The notes under the pieces are model-generated. The model did not search any database, had not been told where the DNA came from, and saw nothing but the letters and a program-made list of their open reading frames with translations. The position numbers and the translations under genes were made by a program. From Blastococcus sp. DSM 46786 (GTDB taxonomy: Bacteria; Actinomycetota; Actinomycetes; Mycobacteriales; Geodermatophilaceae), in the NCBI RefSeq assembly GCF_900109665.1, contig NZ_FOAO01000010.1:1-64000 (forward strand): 64,000 nt of DNA, given 5' to 3'. This document shows positions 63,399-64,000 of the stretch, piece after piece. Position 1 is the stretch's first letter, and each line of letters begins with the position of its first letter.

Positions 63399-64000
63399 AT
63401 GCGTGCCCGCCGCCAGCTCGTGCTCCGGGTGGGCGCGGCCGGGCTGAGCCTGCTGCTGCTGGCCGGCTGCACCGACGACCAGCGGCAGCCCGGTGAACCG
63501 GTCACGGAGGACGACGCCGCCGTCCTCGCCGAGCTGCTGCACCTCAACCACGAAGAGGGCGGCGCGGACTTCGTCGTCACCGTCCCCTTCGCCGACGAGG
63601 CGGTGCTCACGCTCACCGGTCAGATCGACTTCCGCCGCCAGGTCGGCCAGGCCCAGGCGGTCACCGTGGTCGGCAGCGAGGACCGGGACACCCGCACCCT
63701 CTTCTTCGACCGCGACGACCTCTGGGCCGGTGACGTGCCGGGGCTGGCCGAGGCGCTCGCCGCCGACGGGGCGCCGGAGGCGGCGTACCTGCGCCGGACG
63801 CTGTCGTCCGGGGAAGGGGAGCCGCCGCTGCTCGACGTCCTGGTACAGGTGCTGCAGAACCTCGCCGCGGAGCGACCCGACCGGCCAGCGGCGTTCCTGG
63901 ACGGCCCGTACCGCTGGCAGGGGGAGCAGGCCGTCGACGGCCGCCCGGCCACGGTCTACCGGCTCCGCGACGAGCGCACGGTCGCGATCGACGACTCCGA
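63399..64000 (+). CDS. Lipoprotein, 3' end outside the window
   Basis: At least 200 residues. RRQLVLRVGAAGLSLLLLAGC is a signal peptide with lipobox LAGC. The mature part (TFxG-like DFVVTVPFADEAVLTLTGQIDFRRQVGQA...TRTLFFDRDDLWAG) has the beta-rich, ligand-pocket look of LppX/LprG-type proteins, but I would not assign it. The frame is open to base 64000 and the stop is not reached. Confidence 0.7.
   Translation, partial: MRARRQLVLRVGAAGLSLLLLAGCTDDQRQPGEPVTEDDAAVLAELLHLNHEEGGADFVVTVPFADEAVLTLTGQIDFRRQVGQAQAVTVVGSEDRDTRTLFFDRDDLWAGDVPGLAEALAADGAPEAAYLRRTLSSGEGEPPLLDVLVQVLQNLAAERPDRPAAFLDGPYRWQGEQAVDGRPATVYRLRDERTVAIDDS

Overview
The window is high-GC DNA with short intergenic gaps, many GTG starts and frequent 1-11 bp overlaps between consecutive genes. 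Gene content (S18/SSB/S6 cluster beside dnaB, inositol-3-phosphate synthase beside a PadR regulator, DesA3-like desaturase with its reductase, DUF222/HNH protein, LGFP repeats, DUF5318) points to an actinobacterium. A Geodermatophilaceae-like organism is my best guess, but that is inference. Three copies of the palindrome GTTCCACGTGGAAC, matching the core of ParB parS sites, plus the rpsF-ssb-rpsR-rplI-dnaB block and a small DnaA-box cluster, suggest an origin-proximal chromosomal segment. oriC itself (dnaA-dnaN) is not in the window.

Layout. 1-322: right end of an IS5-type insertion sequence. 356-3908: asnO-ngg, synthesis of the osmoprotectant N-acetylglutaminylglutamine amide. 4120-5598: secreted subtilase. 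5790-9666: siderophore/iron ABC importer with an iron-box-like site upstream. 9854-11317: small membrane proteins and a Gly-rich protein. 11579-14088: flavin reductase, HMG-CoA-lyase-like enzyme and a PAS-GGDEF diguanylate cyclase. 14106-14200: a 19-unit pentanucleotide repeat. 14210-24098: two GH13 enzymes, glpD, and a divergent IclR-glpK1-glpF-glpK2 cluster for glycerol use. 24344-29424: phosphoglucomutase, VOC protein with AraC regulator, DUF4190 and HNH/DUF222 proteins. 29450-36323: YnfA-like protein, a hydrolase with a 10-residue tandem repeat tail, an LGFP/DUF3152 protein, an SNF2-like helicase, and small enzymes including a peptidase E homologue. 36418-39443: TPP riboswitch and thiM-thiE-thiD-tenA. 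39492-43049: DNA polymerase IV, an alkyl-DHAP-synthase-like flavoprotein and a methyltransferase. 43142-49013: toroid-fold protein, CoA transferase, PucR regulator, and divergent reductase-desaturase pair. 49104-54624: GIY-YIG-like protein, intein-containing dnaB, rplI, rpsR, ssb, rpsF. 54828-64000: surface protein, endonuclease IV, mannosyltransferase-like protein, class A PBP, DUF5318, PadR, ino1, and a lipoprotein running off the end.

How the parts work together. Several transcription units are metabolic modules with their own visible control: thiamine salvage under a TPP riboswitch, iron uptake under a DtxR/IdeR-like site, inositol synthesis behind a PadR gene with a perfect palindrome in its promoter region, and glycerol catabolism behind an IclR gene. 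Long perfect inverted repeats without U-tracts close many units and probably act as terminators.

The most notable feature is the intein in the DnaB P-loop. It starts with Ala, carries the Trp/Cys/Thr (WCT) set that defines class 3 inteins, and its LAGLIDADG endonuclease region holds eight cysteines spaced like two zinc-binding modules. I see no wholly new multi-gene system. The other items worth checking are the parS placement, the leader hairpins before ino1, the repeat tails on the hydrolase and the PBP, and the GGCAY microsatellite.
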